Shown: positions 16,048-24,878 of the stretch, piece by piece
Layout: each line of letters starts with the position of its first letter
Position numbering within the stretch: position 1 is the first letter of the stretch
From: Acetatifactor sp.
Lineage (GTDB): Bacteria > Bacillota > Clostridia > Lachnospirales > Lachnospiraceae
Length of the DNA: 41,600 nt
Assembly: GCA_029055435.1 (NCBI GenBank)
Contig: JAIDDH010000154.1
Location: forward strand, 1 to 41,600
Direction of reading: 5' to 3'
Notes under the pieces: model-generated
The model's input: the letters and a program-made list of their open reading frames with translations, nothing else
Databases searched by the model: none
Told to the model about the DNA's origin: nothing
Translations under genes and position numbers: made by a program

Positions 16048-18444
16048 ATGAACCAAAAAGTATTAAAAACCTTAGAATATGATAAAATTATACAGCTTCT
16101 GACGGAAAAAGCGGATTCCGAGCCCGGGAAAGCGCTCTGCAGAGAGCTTGCGCCCTCTATCGATCTGGCACAGATACGACAGAATCAACGGGAGACCGGG
16201 GACGCTCTGGGACGGCTGTTTCAGTTTGGCAGCACATCCTTCGGAAATAATCGGGATCTCGGTTTTTCCATAAAATCTCTGGAGATTGGCAGCACGCTTT
16301 CCGCCGCTGAGCTTTTGAAGATTGCATCCATGCTGGATAATGTAAACCGCATCAAGACCTACGGGCGAAAAGAGCGGGAGGACGCCCCGGGGGACAGTCT
16401 GGACGATTATTTTGAACAATTGACTCCCCTGACCCGGCTGGCTGAGGAAATCAACCGCTGCATTCTCTCGGAGGAGGAGATTGCGGACGACGCAAGCCCC
16501 AGACTCAAGAGCATCCGCAGGGCAAAGCTCTCCGCCAATGAAAAAATTCACGCCCAGTTGACCTCTATGTTAAACGGCTCCTATCGCACCTATTTACAGG
16601 ATGCGGTGATTACCATGCGCAATAATCGCTACTGTATTCCCGTGAAGGCTGAGTACAAAGGGCAGGTCAACGGCATGATTCACGACCAGTCCTCCACCGG
16701 CTCCACCTTTTTTATTGAGCCTGCTGCCGTGGTAAGCCTGAACAATCAGCTCAAGGAGCTGGATTTACAGGAACAGGAAGAAATCGAGGTCATTCTGGCC
16801 TCCCTGAGCGCCCAGGCGGGAGAATACACGGAAGAGCTCTCCGCAAACCAGAAAATCATGACACTTCTGGATTTTATCTTTGCAAAGGCCAAGTTGGCCA
16901 TGGAACAGAACGCCACAGAGCCTCAATTTAACAGAAAGCGTTATATCAATATCCGAAAGGGCCGTCATCCCCTTATAGATAAGAAAAAAGTGGTTCCTAT
17001 CGACATTCATCTGGGCAGAGATTTTGATTTGCTCATTGTCACCGGCCCCAACACCGGAGGAAAGACCGTGTCCTTAAAGACTGTGGGACTCTTTGTCCTC
17101 ATGGGACAGTCCGGTCTGCATATTCCTGCTATGGACCGCTCGGAACTGTCTGTATTTACGGAGGTTTATGCGGATATCGGAGACGAGCAGAGCATCGAGC
17201 AGAGCCTGTCCACATTCTCTTCCCACATGACCGGAATTGTCCATATTCTGGAGCACGCGGACGAGAATTCCCTATGCCTGTTTGACGAGCTGGGCGCGGG
17301 CACCGACCCCACGGAGGGCGCTGCCTTGGCCATCGCCATTCTGAATCATCTTCACCGCAGGGGAATCCGCACCATGGCTACCACGCATTACAGCGAGCTG
17401 AAAATCTTCGCACTTTCCACCGATCTTGTGGAGAACGCCTGCTGCGAATTCAGCGTGGAGACCCTGCGTCCCACCTACCGTCTGCTCATCGGCATTCCCG
17501 GCAAGAGCAATGCTTTTGCCATCTCTTCCAAGCTGGGCCTCTCGGATGAGATCATCCGCGCCGCCAAAGAACAAATCAGCAAGGAAGACGAAAGCTTTGA
17601 GGATGTGATCGCGGATTTGGAGCAGAGCCGCGTCACTATAGAGAATGAGCGCAGAGAAATTTCAGAGTACAAGGAACGCATCCGCACTCTGGAGGAGCAG
17701 CTGCGCCGGAAAAACGAGAAAATCGACCAGTCAAAAGACCGCATTTTGCGGGAGGCCAACGAGAAAGCCCGTGAGATTTTGCAGGAGGCCAAGGAAGTTG
17801 CCGATGAGACCATCCGGGATTTCAACAAGGCTGCCGCCTCTGGCATAGACATCAAGGAACTGGAGCAAAAACGCCAGAAGCTGCGGGACAAAATCAGCGA
17901 AAAGAACGAACGCCTGAGTCTGAAGGAATCCAATCAATCCAAAAACTCCAAATCAGACAAGGCCTTTGATCCCAAAAAGCTCAAAAAAGGAGACAGCGTG
18001 AAAATCATCTCCATGGGCCTGAAGGGTACCGTCAGCTCTCTCCCGGACGCAAAGGGAAATCTTTTCGTACAGTGCGGCATCATACGCACCCAGGCAAATA
18101 TAAATGATATTATGCCCATACAGGAAGACGGTATTTCCGCCCCGGGCTATAGCAGTAAGGGTAGCTCCACCTCCGGCATGAAGATGTCCAAATCCCTGTC
18201 GGTCTCCACGGAACTTAATCTCCTGGGACGCACTGTGGACGAGGCTTTGGCAGAGCTGGACAAATATCTGGACGACGCTTATCTGGCTCATCTGCCCAGT
18301 GTGCGGATTGTACACGGGAAAGGCACCGGAGCCCTCAGAAAAGCTGTTCACAATCATCTGCGGAGACTCAAATATGTGAAGGAATACCGCCTGGGCGAAT
18401 ACGGCGAAGGCGACGCCGGCGTGACGATTGTCACCTTTAAATAA
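16048..18444 (+). CDS. mutS2: MutS2 family ATPase/Smr-domain protein
   Basis: A 798-residue MutS2 (RqcU-type) protein. The MutS-type core and clamp region comes first, then the Walker A motif GPNTGGKT (about residues 333-340) and Walker B/ABC signature FDELGAGTDPTEGAAL (about 410-425). A long charged coiled coil (about 510-620), a KOW-like segment and a C-terminal Smr domain (about 723-798) with HGKGTG follow. In Bacillus subtilis MutS2 acts on collided ribosomes; in other bacteria it is linked to suppression of recombination. Either role may apply. ATG 16048 is preceded by GGAG at a workable distance, while in-frame upstream codons lie in the leader. The gene is GC-richer than the lipoproteins before it and is followed by a two-component system 29 nt later. 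Confidence 0.95.
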   Translation: MNQKVLKTLEYDKIIQLLTEKADSEPGKALCRELAPSIDLAQIRQNQRETGDALGRLFQFGSTSFGNNRDLGFSIKSLEIGSTLSAAELLKIASMLDNVNRIKTYGRKEREDAPGDSLDDYFEQLTPLTRLAEEINRCILSEEEIADDASPRLKSIRRAKLSANEKIHAQLTSMLNGSYRTYLQDAVITMRNNRYCIPVKAEYKGQVNGMIHDQSSTGSTFFIEPAAVVSLNNQLKELDLQEQEEIEVILASLSAQAGEYTEELSANQKIMTLLDFIFAKAKLAMEQNATEPQFNRKRYINIRKGRHPLIDKKKVVPIDIHLGRDFDLLIVTGPNTGGKTVSLKTVGLFVLMGQSGLHIPAMDRSELSVFTEVYADIGDEQSIEQSLSTFSSHMTGIVHILEHADENSLCLFDELGAGTDPTEGAALAIAILNHLHRRGIRTMATTHYSELKIFALSTDLVENACCEFSVETLRPTYRLLIGIPGKSNAFAISSKLGLSDEIIRAAKEQISKEDESFEDVIADLEQSRVTIENERREISEYKERIRTLEEQLRRKNEKIDQSKDRILREANEKAREILQEAKEVADETIRDFNKAAASGIDIKELEQKRQKLRDKISEKNERLSLKESNQSKNSKSDKAFDPKKLKKGDSVKIISMGLKGTVSSLPDAKGNLFVQCGIIRTQANINDIMPIQEDGISAPGYSSKGSSTSGMKMSKSLSVSTELNLLGRTVDEALAELDKYLDDAYLAHLPSVRIVHGKGTGALRKAVHNHLRRLKYVKEYRLGEYGEGDAGVTIVTFK

Positions 18445-18473
18445 ATGCCTTTAAATCAAAGAGGAAGGTAATT

Positions 18474-19178
18474 ATGATCAACAAACAAAAAATTCTCATT
18501 GTGGACGACGACAACAATATCGCGGAACTGATTTCCCTTTATCTCACCAAGGAATGCTATGAGACGAAAATCGTCAATGACGGGGAATCTGTGCTGCCCG
18601 CCTACGAGAGCTTTTCCCCCAATCTGATCCTGCTTGACTTGATGCTCCCGGGCATCGACGGCTATCAGGTATGTCGGGAGGTTCGGGCCAAATATTCCGT
18701 GCCCATCATCATGCTGTCCGCCAAAGGGGAGGTCTTCGACAAAGTGCTGGGACTGGAGCTTGGCGCCGACGACTATATGGAAAAGCCCTTCGACACCAAG
18801 GAGCTGGTGGCCCGGGTAAAATCTGTGCTGCGCCGCTATAAGCCGGTGAGCGCCGTGCCGGAAACCCGCAATGACAAATGTGTGGAATACGAAAATCTTT
18901 CCATCAATCTCACCAATTATTCTGTAGTTTATATGGGTGAGACCGTGGATATGCCCCCCAAAGAACTGGAGCTTCTGTATTTTCTGGCGGCATCTCCAAA
19001 CCATGTATTTACCAGAGAACAGCTTCTGGATCAGATCTGGGGATATGAATACATCGGAGACACCCGCACGGTTGACGTACACATCAAGCGTCTGAGAGAA
19101 AAAATCAAAGACCATGCCAATTGGAAAATCTCCACTATCTGGGGCATTGGCTATAAATTCGAGGTTCGGAACGGATGA
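18474..19178 (+). CDS. OmpR/PhoB-family response regulator
   Basis: A 234-residue DNA-binding response regulator. The receiver domain has the acidic cluster D11-D13, the phospho-acceptor D55 (LILLDLMLPGIDG) and the conserved K of YMEKPF. A winged-helix domain occupies the C-terminal 100 residues (PPKELELLYFL to TIWGIGYKFE). GAGGAAGG precedes the ATG. The stop overlaps the histidine kinase ATG by 4 nt, so the two are a pair. Its targets are unknown; the adjacent DUF4430 and ECF genes are the obvious candidates. Confidence 0.94.
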   Translation: MINKQKILIVDDDNNIAELISLYLTKECYETKIVNDGESVLPAYESFSPNLILLDLMLPGIDGYQVCREVRAKYSVPIIMLSAKGEVFDKVLGLELGADDYMEKPFDTKELVARVKSVLRRYKPVSAVPETRNDKCVEYENLSINLTNYSVVYMGETVDMPPKELELLYFLAASPNHVFTREQLLDQIWGYEYIGDTRTVDVHIKRLREKIKDHANWKISTIWGIGYKFEVRNG

Positions 19179-20605
19179 AAAAAACTCTCTATCTGAAATT
19201 TGTGCTGGCTTATTTTATTTTCGGCGTGTTCGCCTTTATCATCGTGACTACCTTTGTGCCCAGCATGACAGAGGAACATCTGGTGCGTGAAAAGGCGAAA
19301 AATCTTTATTATGAAGCTATGCTGGTGGCGGAAAACTACGCCAGCGGACTGTATACCAGCGAAAACAGTCTGGAAGAAGTAAAGACTCAGCTTGACTCTC
19401 TGGCTATCTATCTGGAGAGCGTCATCTGCATCATCAATCCTTCCGGGCGTCTGGTTCTGGACACAAGCTCACCCATCAATGTGGAAGATGTGGTGATGAT
19501 TGAAAATTTTGACCCCACCGTCACCAGGGGTTCTTACTATACGGTTGACAAATTTTTCGGCAATTATGAAACGGATATGCTCAGTGTCTTTGCCCCCATT
19601 ACTTCCAATTATAAAGTAAAGGGTTATGTTGTAATTCTCTGTGACATGACGAATATCAGAGAATCCTGCAATAATCTGCTGAGGATTTCTTATATCACGC
19701 TGGTGATTCTCCTTCTGCTCTCCGGGATCATTTTGATTTTCTTCACAGAGATGGTCTACATGCCCCTGCGCAAGATTACCTATGCCACGGAGCAGTACGC
19801 CTCGGGAAATATGCACTATGAATTCCAGGTGGAGAGCGAGGACGAAATCGGCTATCTGGCAGTCTGCCTGAATTATATGGCCAGCGAGATTGCCCGCGCC
19901 GAGGACAATCAAAAGAAATTTGTGGCGAATGTGTCCCATGACTTCCGTTCACCCCTGACTTCTATTCACGGCTATCTGGAGGCCATGCTAGACGGCACTA
20001 TCCCGCCGGAAGCCTACGAGAAATACCTGAATATTCTGCTGAATGAGACGGACCGCCTGACTAAGCTCACCAACAGCCTTTTGACTCTCAACAACCTGAA
20101 CACCCGGGGTATGATTCTGAATAAGAGTGATTTTGATATCAACCAGGTGATTCGCCGCACCGCGGCCACCTTCGAGGGAATTTGCCGCCAGAAGACTATC
20201 GCCATTGAGGTCATTCTCTCCGGCGATAAAATGTATGTATATGCAGATATGGAAAAAATCCAGCAGGTACTCTACAATCTTCTGGATAATGCCATCAAAT
20301 TCAGCCATCACAACTCGGTTATCAAAATTGAAACCTCTGAAAAGAAGAATAAACTCTTTGTATCCGTAAAGGATACCGGCATCGGTATTCCCAAGGACGA
20401 TTTGAAATTGATCTGGGACCGCTTTTACAAATCAGACCTCTCCCGGGGCAAAGATAAAAAGGGAACAGGCCTCGGCCTCTCCATCGTAAAAGAAATTATC
20501 AATACTCACGGAGAACATATCAACGTAATCAGCACGGAGGGCGCAGGAAGCGAGTTTATCTTTTCTCTGCAGCAGTCTGCTGACAATGACGAGGAGGACT
20601 TATAA
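19175..20605 (+). CDS. Membrane sensor histidine kinase
   Basis: A 476-residue partner of the preceding regulator. Membrane helix 1 is at about residues 8-28, followed by an extracellular sensor region of about 140 residues and helix 2 (about 168-192). A HAMP domain ends near 245. HisKA has the phospho-acceptor H255 (VSHDFRSPL). The ATPase domain has an N box (NLLDNAIKFS) and G boxes (DTGIGIP and GTGLGLSIV). The extracellular part resembles a PAS/Cache-like fold but gives no ligand. The start overlaps the regulator by 4 nt and the next gene begins 2 nt after its stop, so the kinase, regulator and DUF4430 gene are tightly coupled. Confidence 0.93.
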   Translation: MKKTLYLKFVLAYFIFGVFAFIIVTTFVPSMTEEHLVREKAKNLYYEAMLVAENYASGLYTSENSLEEVKTQLDSLAIYLESVICIINPSGRLVLDTSSPINVEDVVMIENFDPTVTRGSYYTVDKFFGNYETDMLSVFAPITSNYKVKGYVVILCDMTNIRESCNNLLRISYITLVILLLLSGIILIFFTEMVYMPLRKITYATEQYASGNMHYEFQVESEDEIGYLAVCLNYMASEIARAEDNQKKFVANVSHDFRSPLTSIHGYLEAMLDGTIPPEAYEKYLNILLNETDRLTKLTNSLLTLNNLNTRGMILNKSDFDINQVIRRTAATFEGICRQKTIAIEVILSGDKMYVYADMEKIQQVLYNLLDNAIKFSHHNSVIKIETSEKKNKLFVSVKDTGIGIPKDDLKLIWDRFYKSDLSRGKDKKGTGLGLSIVKEIINTHGEHINVISTEGAGSEFIFSLQQSADNDEEDL

Positions 20606-20607
20606 AA

Positions 20608-21042
20608 ATGAATGAACAAAAGACAGATGGACAGAAAAAAGCAAACAAGAAGATTATAATCGGCATCGCCGTACTGCTCATTGCCATTGCAGCATTTTCG
20701 GGGATTTACTTCCTCTTTGGTGCAAAGCCCGTGGCGGGCAGCAAATCCATCACTATCGAAGTAGTGGATGACCGCCAGGAGACAACCGCCTATCAGCTTC
20801 AAACGGAGGTGGAATTTTTGAGACAGGCCATGGAAGAGGCTGAAGGCTTAAGCTTCTCCGGCACGGAGAGCGAATACGGCATGATGGTGGACACAGTGAA
20901 CGGTTTGACCGCAGACTATAATACAGATGGCGCATACTGGTCCTTTTATGTAAACGGAGATTACTGCAATTACGGTATTGACAGCCAGCCGGTGCTGGAT
21001 GGCGATATCTTTTCCATCCGCTACACTCTGGCAACGCCGTAG
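20608..21042 (+). CDS. Membrane-anchored DUF4430 (transcobalamin-like) protein
   Basis: A 144-residue protein with a cytoplasmic start, one membrane helix (about 20-38) and an extracellular DUF4430 domain: SITIEVVDD, then YGMMVDTVNGLTAD, then GAYWSFYVNG and GDIFSIRYTLATP. DUF4430 resembles the C-terminal domain of the eukaryotic B12 carriers transcobalamin and intrinsic factor, and in Firmicutes it commonly sits beside ECF transporter genes. It starts 2 nt after the kinase stop and lies 11 nt before an S-component-like gene. It is probably a surface substrate-capture protein. A cobalamin-type ligand is inferred from family only, and no B12 riboswitch is seen. Confidence 0.75.
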   Translation: MNEQKTDGQKKANKKIIIGIAVLLIAIAAFSGIYFLFGAKPVAGSKSITIEVVDDRQETTAYQLQTEVEFLRQAMEEAEGLSFSGTESEYGMMVDTVNGLTADYNTDGAYWSFYVNGDYCNYGIDSQPVLDGDIFSIRYTLATP

Positions 21043-21053
21043 GACCTTCTGTT

Positions 21054-21611
21054 ATGAATTCCCGTAAAGATAATAAAAACTCTATATCCGGTATAGTCTC
21101 CAGGAAAGTTTCCGGCAAAGATATAGCTACCATCGGCATGATGGTAGCTATCATAGAAGTCTGTAAATATGCTCTGGCCTTCCTGCCCAATATTGAGCTC
21201 ACCAGCTTCTGGCTGATTATGTTCACCTTATTTCTGGGCTGGAAGGTTATTCTGGTGGTTCCGGTTTTTATTTTAGTGGAAGGCTGCGTGTTTGGATTTA
21301 ATATCTGGTGGTTTTCCTACCTCTGCGCATGGCCTGCTCTGGTGCTTCTCACATGGATTTTCCGCAGACAGACATCCGTATGGTTTTGGGGCATCCTGTC
21401 CGGAGCCTTCGGACTCTGCTTTGGTCTGCTCTGCTCCATCCCCTATATTGTGGCGGGAACCGCGGGCGGCAGCCTGCAAAACGGCCTGTATGCGGGATTT
21501 ACCTGGTGGGTAGCCGGCATTCCATGGGATATCATCCACTGCGCGGGTAATTTTGCGCTAATGCTTGTGCTGTATAAGCCTGTCTGTACAGTGATGAAAA
21601 AGTTTCTGTAA
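21054..21611 (+). CDS. ECF transporter S-component-like membrane protein
   Basis: A 185-residue membrane protein with about five or six hydrophobic helices and the small compact size of ECF (energy-coupling factor) S components, the part that binds the vitamin or other substrate. It follows the DUF4430 gene by 11 nt. No ATPase or EcfT gene is nearby, so it would need to use a shared ECF module elsewhere in the genome (a group II system). The substrate cannot be read from the sequence. It ends 14 nt before the convergent lipoprotein gene, with no obvious terminator between them. Confidence 0.7.
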   Translation: MNSRKDNKNSISGIVSRKVSGKDIATIGMMVAIIEVCKYALAFLPNIELTSFWLIMFTLFLGWKVILVVPVFILVEGCVFGFNIWWFSYLCAWPALVLLTWIFRRQTSVWFWGILSGAFGLCFGLLCSIPYIVAGTAGGSLQNGLYAGFTWWVAGIPWDIIHCAGNFALMLVLYKPVCTVMKKFL

Positions 21612-21625
21612 TTTCCGATTAGGTT

Positions 21626-22717
21626 TTATTTTACCGACACGGTTCTTATGAATGTGCTGTCTCCATCGTCAACTACGAATTTAAGTCCATTTTCAGTTGG
21701 GAATATAGAGCCTCTTCTTTCATCCCATTGATAATCGTATACATACATCTTATTTGCTTTTGTGTCCCAATAATAAGCAGTCTTATATGTAGTAAAATAA
21801 TAACCGGATCCGGTATAGCTGCCGTCATTAATCATATTAGAAGCTGAAATTAGTGGGATCTTTGCAGTCTCCACAAAGACGTCATCTTTGATATATCCGA
21901 TTGAACCTGCTTCCTCTATAAACTCATAGTCATCCGTTTCCGACAATAATAAACCGCCTTTATCCCCTCCATATGCCGCATAATACACACGTGTTGGCAA
22001 CACAATCTCCTCAACGATTTCTTCTTTGTCAATATCATATAAACACAGGATATATTCCTTTTCCTTACCCTCATAAAATTTGTTTAGAGTAAAACAAACT
22101 GTCTCATCGTTTATAGAAACACAACCTATATCTTCACCTCTTGCTGTTTCATTATTCCATAAGGCACGATAGATTACTTTCTCTTCATTTTTCTCTGTAT
22201 CCTGTAGAATAAGAGTGTTTTCATACATAACAAAATCTTCTGCAAAATTATTGCGTATGCTCACCATATATTTTCCACAGGATTGTATAAAGGGAAACTG
22301 AGGAGCATTTTGGGTAAACAGTGTTTCAATATTCCCATCTGATGAAAATTTGACTATTTCCATGCCATCTACCGTCACATCACACAGAAGCATGTTATCA
22401 CCAATATTCATTATGTTATATGTATTCATGTTACTTTTCTGCAAAAGCATTCGGTCATTACCTGAATAGTCCAAAAAATGAAATTCATATTCTGATGTCG
22501 GTTCTGCTCCGGAATAATCTGTACTATTTTCAACTTCATAATAAATTCCATTTGAAGCTACAGCGCATACATATGCGTTTTCAGGTATACCGGAAATTTT
22601 CACATCAACATAATCCCATGCTTCTTTTTCCTGCACAATAAGAGTATTCTTATTTCCGCAACCAGCCAAACACATTATTATAAATATAATGACCAATCCA
22701 ATTTTACACTTTACCAT
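21626..22717 (-). CDS. Lipoprotein with probable beta-propeller-like repeats
   Basis: A 363-residue lipoprotein. The signal ends in a clear lipobox (MCLAGCG, C20). The rest is rich in short beta strands and aromatic/Asp/Glu repeats (YYEVENS, YDIDKEEIVEEI, YYWDTKANKMYVYDY), as in DUF5050- or propeller-type surface proteins. No catalytic motif is seen. Its start overlaps the stop of the C39-like peptidase gene by 7 nt, so the two are co-translated and may work together at the membrane. The pair is distinctly AT-rich compared with the ECF and FprA genes on either side. Confidence 0.65.
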   Translation of the reverse strand: MVKCKIGLVIIFIIMCLAGCGNKNTLIVQEKEAWDYVDVKISGIPENAYVCAVASNGIYYEVENSTDYSGAEPTSEYEFHFLDYSGNDRMLLQKSNMNTYNIMNIGDNMLLCDVTVDGMEIVKFSSDGNIETLFTQNAPQFPFIQSCGKYMVSIRNNFAEDFVMYENTLILQDTEKNEEKVIYRALWNNETARGEDIGCVSINDETVCFTLNKFYEGKEKEYILCLYDIDKEEIVEEIVLPTRVYYAAYGGDKGGLLLSETDDYEFIEEAGSIGYIKDDVFVETAKIPLISASNMINDGSYTGSGYYFTTYKTAYYWDTKANKMYVYDYQWDERRGSIFPTENGLKFVVDDGDSTFIRTVSVK

Positions 22718-23409
22718 ACGATTGCCTGCCTGAAATGAGCACTGTTAGCACTATATAAAACGTCAATATCATACCATACATTTCCTCTTGCATCATTCGG
22801 ATCAGTTATCATTACCTGTGTGGAAGAATACCCGCTTACATTCACAAAATGTCCTTTTGTCGGGTATGGAAATTTTTCTTCTTTACATAATTCAATTGTA
22901 TTAATATCTAATATAGCAGGTCTGTCGTTATAAACACTGGAACGAATTTTATCCATCCATTCTGTTTGTGTTCCCATTGATGAATATACATAAAATTGCT
23001 CATCAATACAGTCATTTAACACGTCGGGAATACAGGTCATATTGGTTCCATCTTTTGTAGTTCCTAACTTTTCTGCATACCAATCCTGAGAATTGGAAGA
23101 ACCATTGATCCAATGCACAACCTGCTTAACAGTAGCAGGACCACAATAATATCCATTTTGTTGAGGAAACTGTGTAACTGATATTTTTATGGAGGAAGGG
23201 TATGATACACGATTCCTGTACAATGAATTTAGTTTTTGCTGCTCAAGAGTTAGCATCTCCGGTGTTATATAATCTACAGCCCCTTCTTCGTACGTCAAAT
23301 CTCCATCAATTATTTCCTGAGCTAATACTGGAGCATCTATTATTCCACCTAAAATTATTGAAACGCAAATTGTAAGTAACATAATAATATTTCTTTTCCT
23401 TTTAGCCAT
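22711..23409 (-). CDS. Secreted C39-like cysteine peptidase
   Basis: A 232-residue exported protein with an N-terminal signal sequence (about 1-30, PVLAQE) and a C39-like papain-fold domain. The catalytic Cys is C89 in QQNGYYCGPATV, the His is H187 in KGHFVNVSGY, and the Asp is D203 in MITDPND, so the triad is complete. Such stand-alone proteins (Peptidase_C39_2 family) are often of unknown substrate. No ABC transporter or double-glycine leader peptide is visible nearby, so this is not a classical bacteriocin-exporter peptidase. GAGGAGG precedes the ATG. A lipoprotein gene follows in the same operon. Confidence 0.8.
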   Translation of the reverse strand: MAKRKRNIIMLLTICVSIILGGIIDAPVLAQEIIDGDLTYEEGAVDYITPEMLTLEQQKLNSLYRNRVSYPSSIKISVTQFPQQNGYYCGPATVKQVVHWINGSSNSQDWYAEKLGTTKDGTNMTCIPDVLNDCIDEQFYVYSSMGTQTEWMDKIRSSVYNDRPAILDINTIELCKEEKFPYPTKGHFVNVSGYSSTQVMITDPNDARGNVWYDIDVLYSANSAHFRQAIVW

Positions 23410-23437
23410 ATTTTATCCTCCTCTGTGCGTTAACCAT

Positions 23438-23466
23438 ATATTTGTAGATTATAATTCTACAAATAT
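23438..23466. promoter_or_regulatory. Palindrome in the leader of the C39/lipoprotein operon
   Basis: ATATTTGTAGA (23438-23448) is followed by a 7-nt spacer and its exact reverse complement TCTACAAATAT. It lies between the predicted promoter and the start codon, 29 nt from the ATG, without a T-run of terminator type. It could be an operator for a dimeric repressor or an mRNA hairpin. Confidence 0.5.
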
Positions 23467-23487
23467 GCTTTTTAATATGCTGTACTT

Positions 23488-23516
23488 ATGGTATGTTATT
23501 TACTTCTATTTGTCAA
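23488..23516 (-). promoter_or_regulatory. Promoter for the C39 peptidase operon
   Basis: On the minus strand, TTGACA (23516-23511) and TACCAT (23493-23488) are 17 nt apart. Transcription would start near 23481 and run through the palindrome at 23438-23466 before the ATG at 23409. Confidence 0.6.
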
Positions 23517-23576
23517 TAATATTAATAATATATAGTTTTAAAATATAATTTAATTTATTTACTTTTTCTGATAGAT

Positions 23577-23621
23577 AAAAAGCCTTCCAAGTTGCTAAAA
23601 TTACAACCTGCAAGACTTTTT
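23577..23621 (-). terminator. Probable terminator after the flavo-diiron gene
   Basis: An imperfect hairpin of about 18 bp with three mismatches (AAAAAGCCTTCCAAGTTG against CAACCTGCAAGACTTTTT), about 40 nt past the fprA-like stop. The minus-strand read ends in a short T-run. Confidence 0.45.
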
Positions 23622-23662
23622 GTTATTTCTCGTTATTTATAACTCTTTCAATAGTAAAAATA

Positions 23663-24814
23663 TCACCACAATTCCTCGGCCAGTGCATCCAATTGTCTCA
23701 GACTCTCCTCGTCCAACGCAGATTTAATCGTCACGTTTGTGTCAGTATATGTAATATTCTTGCTGTTTTCCAGAAGCTTTGTCATAACCTTCACAGCACA
23801 GGGCGCCCAGGAGCCGTTTTCAATCATGGCCACAGTCCGGTTCTGATAATTGTGCTCTGTGAGCTGTCTGATAAATTGTTCCATAAAGGGAAATACACCT
23901 GAATTGTAGGTAGTAGCTGCCAATACCAGTTTTCCATAGCGGAAAGCATCCTCCACAGCTTCAGCCATATCTTCTCTTGCCAGATCACAGACTACAATTT
24001 TGGGACATCCCCTGTCCTCCAGCTTTTCAGCCAAAAGCTCCGCCGCTCTGGCAGTGTTGCCATAGACAGAAGTATACGCAATCATCACGCCTTCGCTCTC
24101 CGCTCTATAGGAAGACCAGATATCGTAGAGATTCAAATAATAATCCAGGCGCTCTGTGAGAACCGGGCCATGGAGCGGACAAATGATTTGAATATCCAAT
24201 GCAGCCGCCTTTTTTAACAATGTCTGAACCTGAGCTCCAAATTTGCCCACAATTCCGATATAATAACGGCGGGCCTCACAGGCCCAGTCTTCCTCCACAT
24301 CCAACGCTCCGAATTTGCCGAATGCATCGGCAGAAAACAACACTTTATCCGTGCTGTCATAGGTCACCATAACTTCCGGCCAATGTACCATAGGCGCGGT
24401 GACAAAGGTCAATTGGTGCCGTCCCAGAGAAAGAGTGTCTCCCTCTCCCACAACCTTACGCCTGTCAGCGTAATCCGTTCCAAAAAACTGCTGCATCATG
24501 CGAAAAGCGGCAGCGGTAGCCACCACAACCGCATCGGGATAAATATTCATAAACTCAGCAATATTGGCAGAGTGATCCGGCTCCATATGCTGAACGATCA
24601 GATAATCTGGTGCCGTATCACCGAGAGCTCCCCTCAGATTACATATCCATTCTTCTGTAAAATTTATATCCACTGTGTCCATCACGGCAATTTTATCATC
24701 CCGGATCACATATGAATTGTAAGCCATGCCATTGGGTACGATATACTGCCCCTCAAACAAATCGATATCATGGTCATTGACTCCTACATACAAAATGTCA
24801 TTTGTAATCTTCAT
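23663..24814 (-). CDS. Flavo-diiron protein (FprA/A-type flavoprotein)
   Basis: A 383-residue flavo-diiron protein that reduces oxygen (to water) or nitric oxide in anaerobes. The N-terminal metallo-beta-lactamase-like domain carries the diiron ligands H76, E78, D80 and H81 (HMEPDHSAN), a later HWPEVM, FSADAFG and LHGPVL. The C-terminal flavodoxin domain (from about 244) starts MIAYTSVYGNTARAAELL and binds FMN. No rubredoxin domain is fused, so it needs a separate electron donor. GGAGGG precedes the ATG. Its place after the sigma/anti-sigma/CapA genes may be coincidental, since it has its own promoter-like sequence. Confidence 0.92.
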   Translation of the reverse strand: MKITNDILYVGVNDHDIDLFEGQYIVPNGMAYNSYVIRDDKIAVMDTVDINFTEEWICNLRGALGDTAPDYLIVQHMEPDHSANIAEFMNIYPDAVVVATAAAFRMMQQFFGTDYADRRKVVGEGDTLSLGRHQLTFVTAPMVHWPEVMVTYDSTDKVLFSADAFGKFGALDVEEDWACEARRYYIGIVGKFGAQVQTLLKKAAALDIQIICPLHGPVLTERLDYYLNLYDIWSSYRAESEGVMIAYTSVYGNTARAAELLAEKLEDRGCPKIVVCDLAREDMAEAVEDAFRYGKLVLAATTYNSGVFPFMEQFIRQLTEHNYQNRTVAMIENGSWAPCAVKVMTKLLENSKNITYTDTNVTIKSALDEESLRQLDALAEELW

Positions 24815-24852
24815 CCTAAACCCTCCAGAATATGCTGAAATTTGTTAAACAG

Positions 24853-24861
24853 ATTGTAGCA
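24853..24861 (-). promoter_or_regulatory. Extended -10 promoter for the flavo-diiron gene
   Basis: On the minus strand TGCTACAAT gives an extended -10 element about 40 nt upstream of the ATG at 24814. The -35 region is weak. It lies just after the end of the CapA-like gene. Confidence 0.45.
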
Positions 24862-24878
24862 TAAGAATACAGGAAAGT

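Noticed and set aside
18456..19115. Minus-strand frame of about 219 codons across the response regulator
   Set aside because: It is a shadow of the well-supported OmpR-type gene on the plus strand.
22711..23409. Bacteriocin-exporter-type C39 peptidase
   Set aside because: The protein has no transporter domain and no neighbouring leader peptide or ABC exporter; it is a stand-alone secreted C39-like protein.
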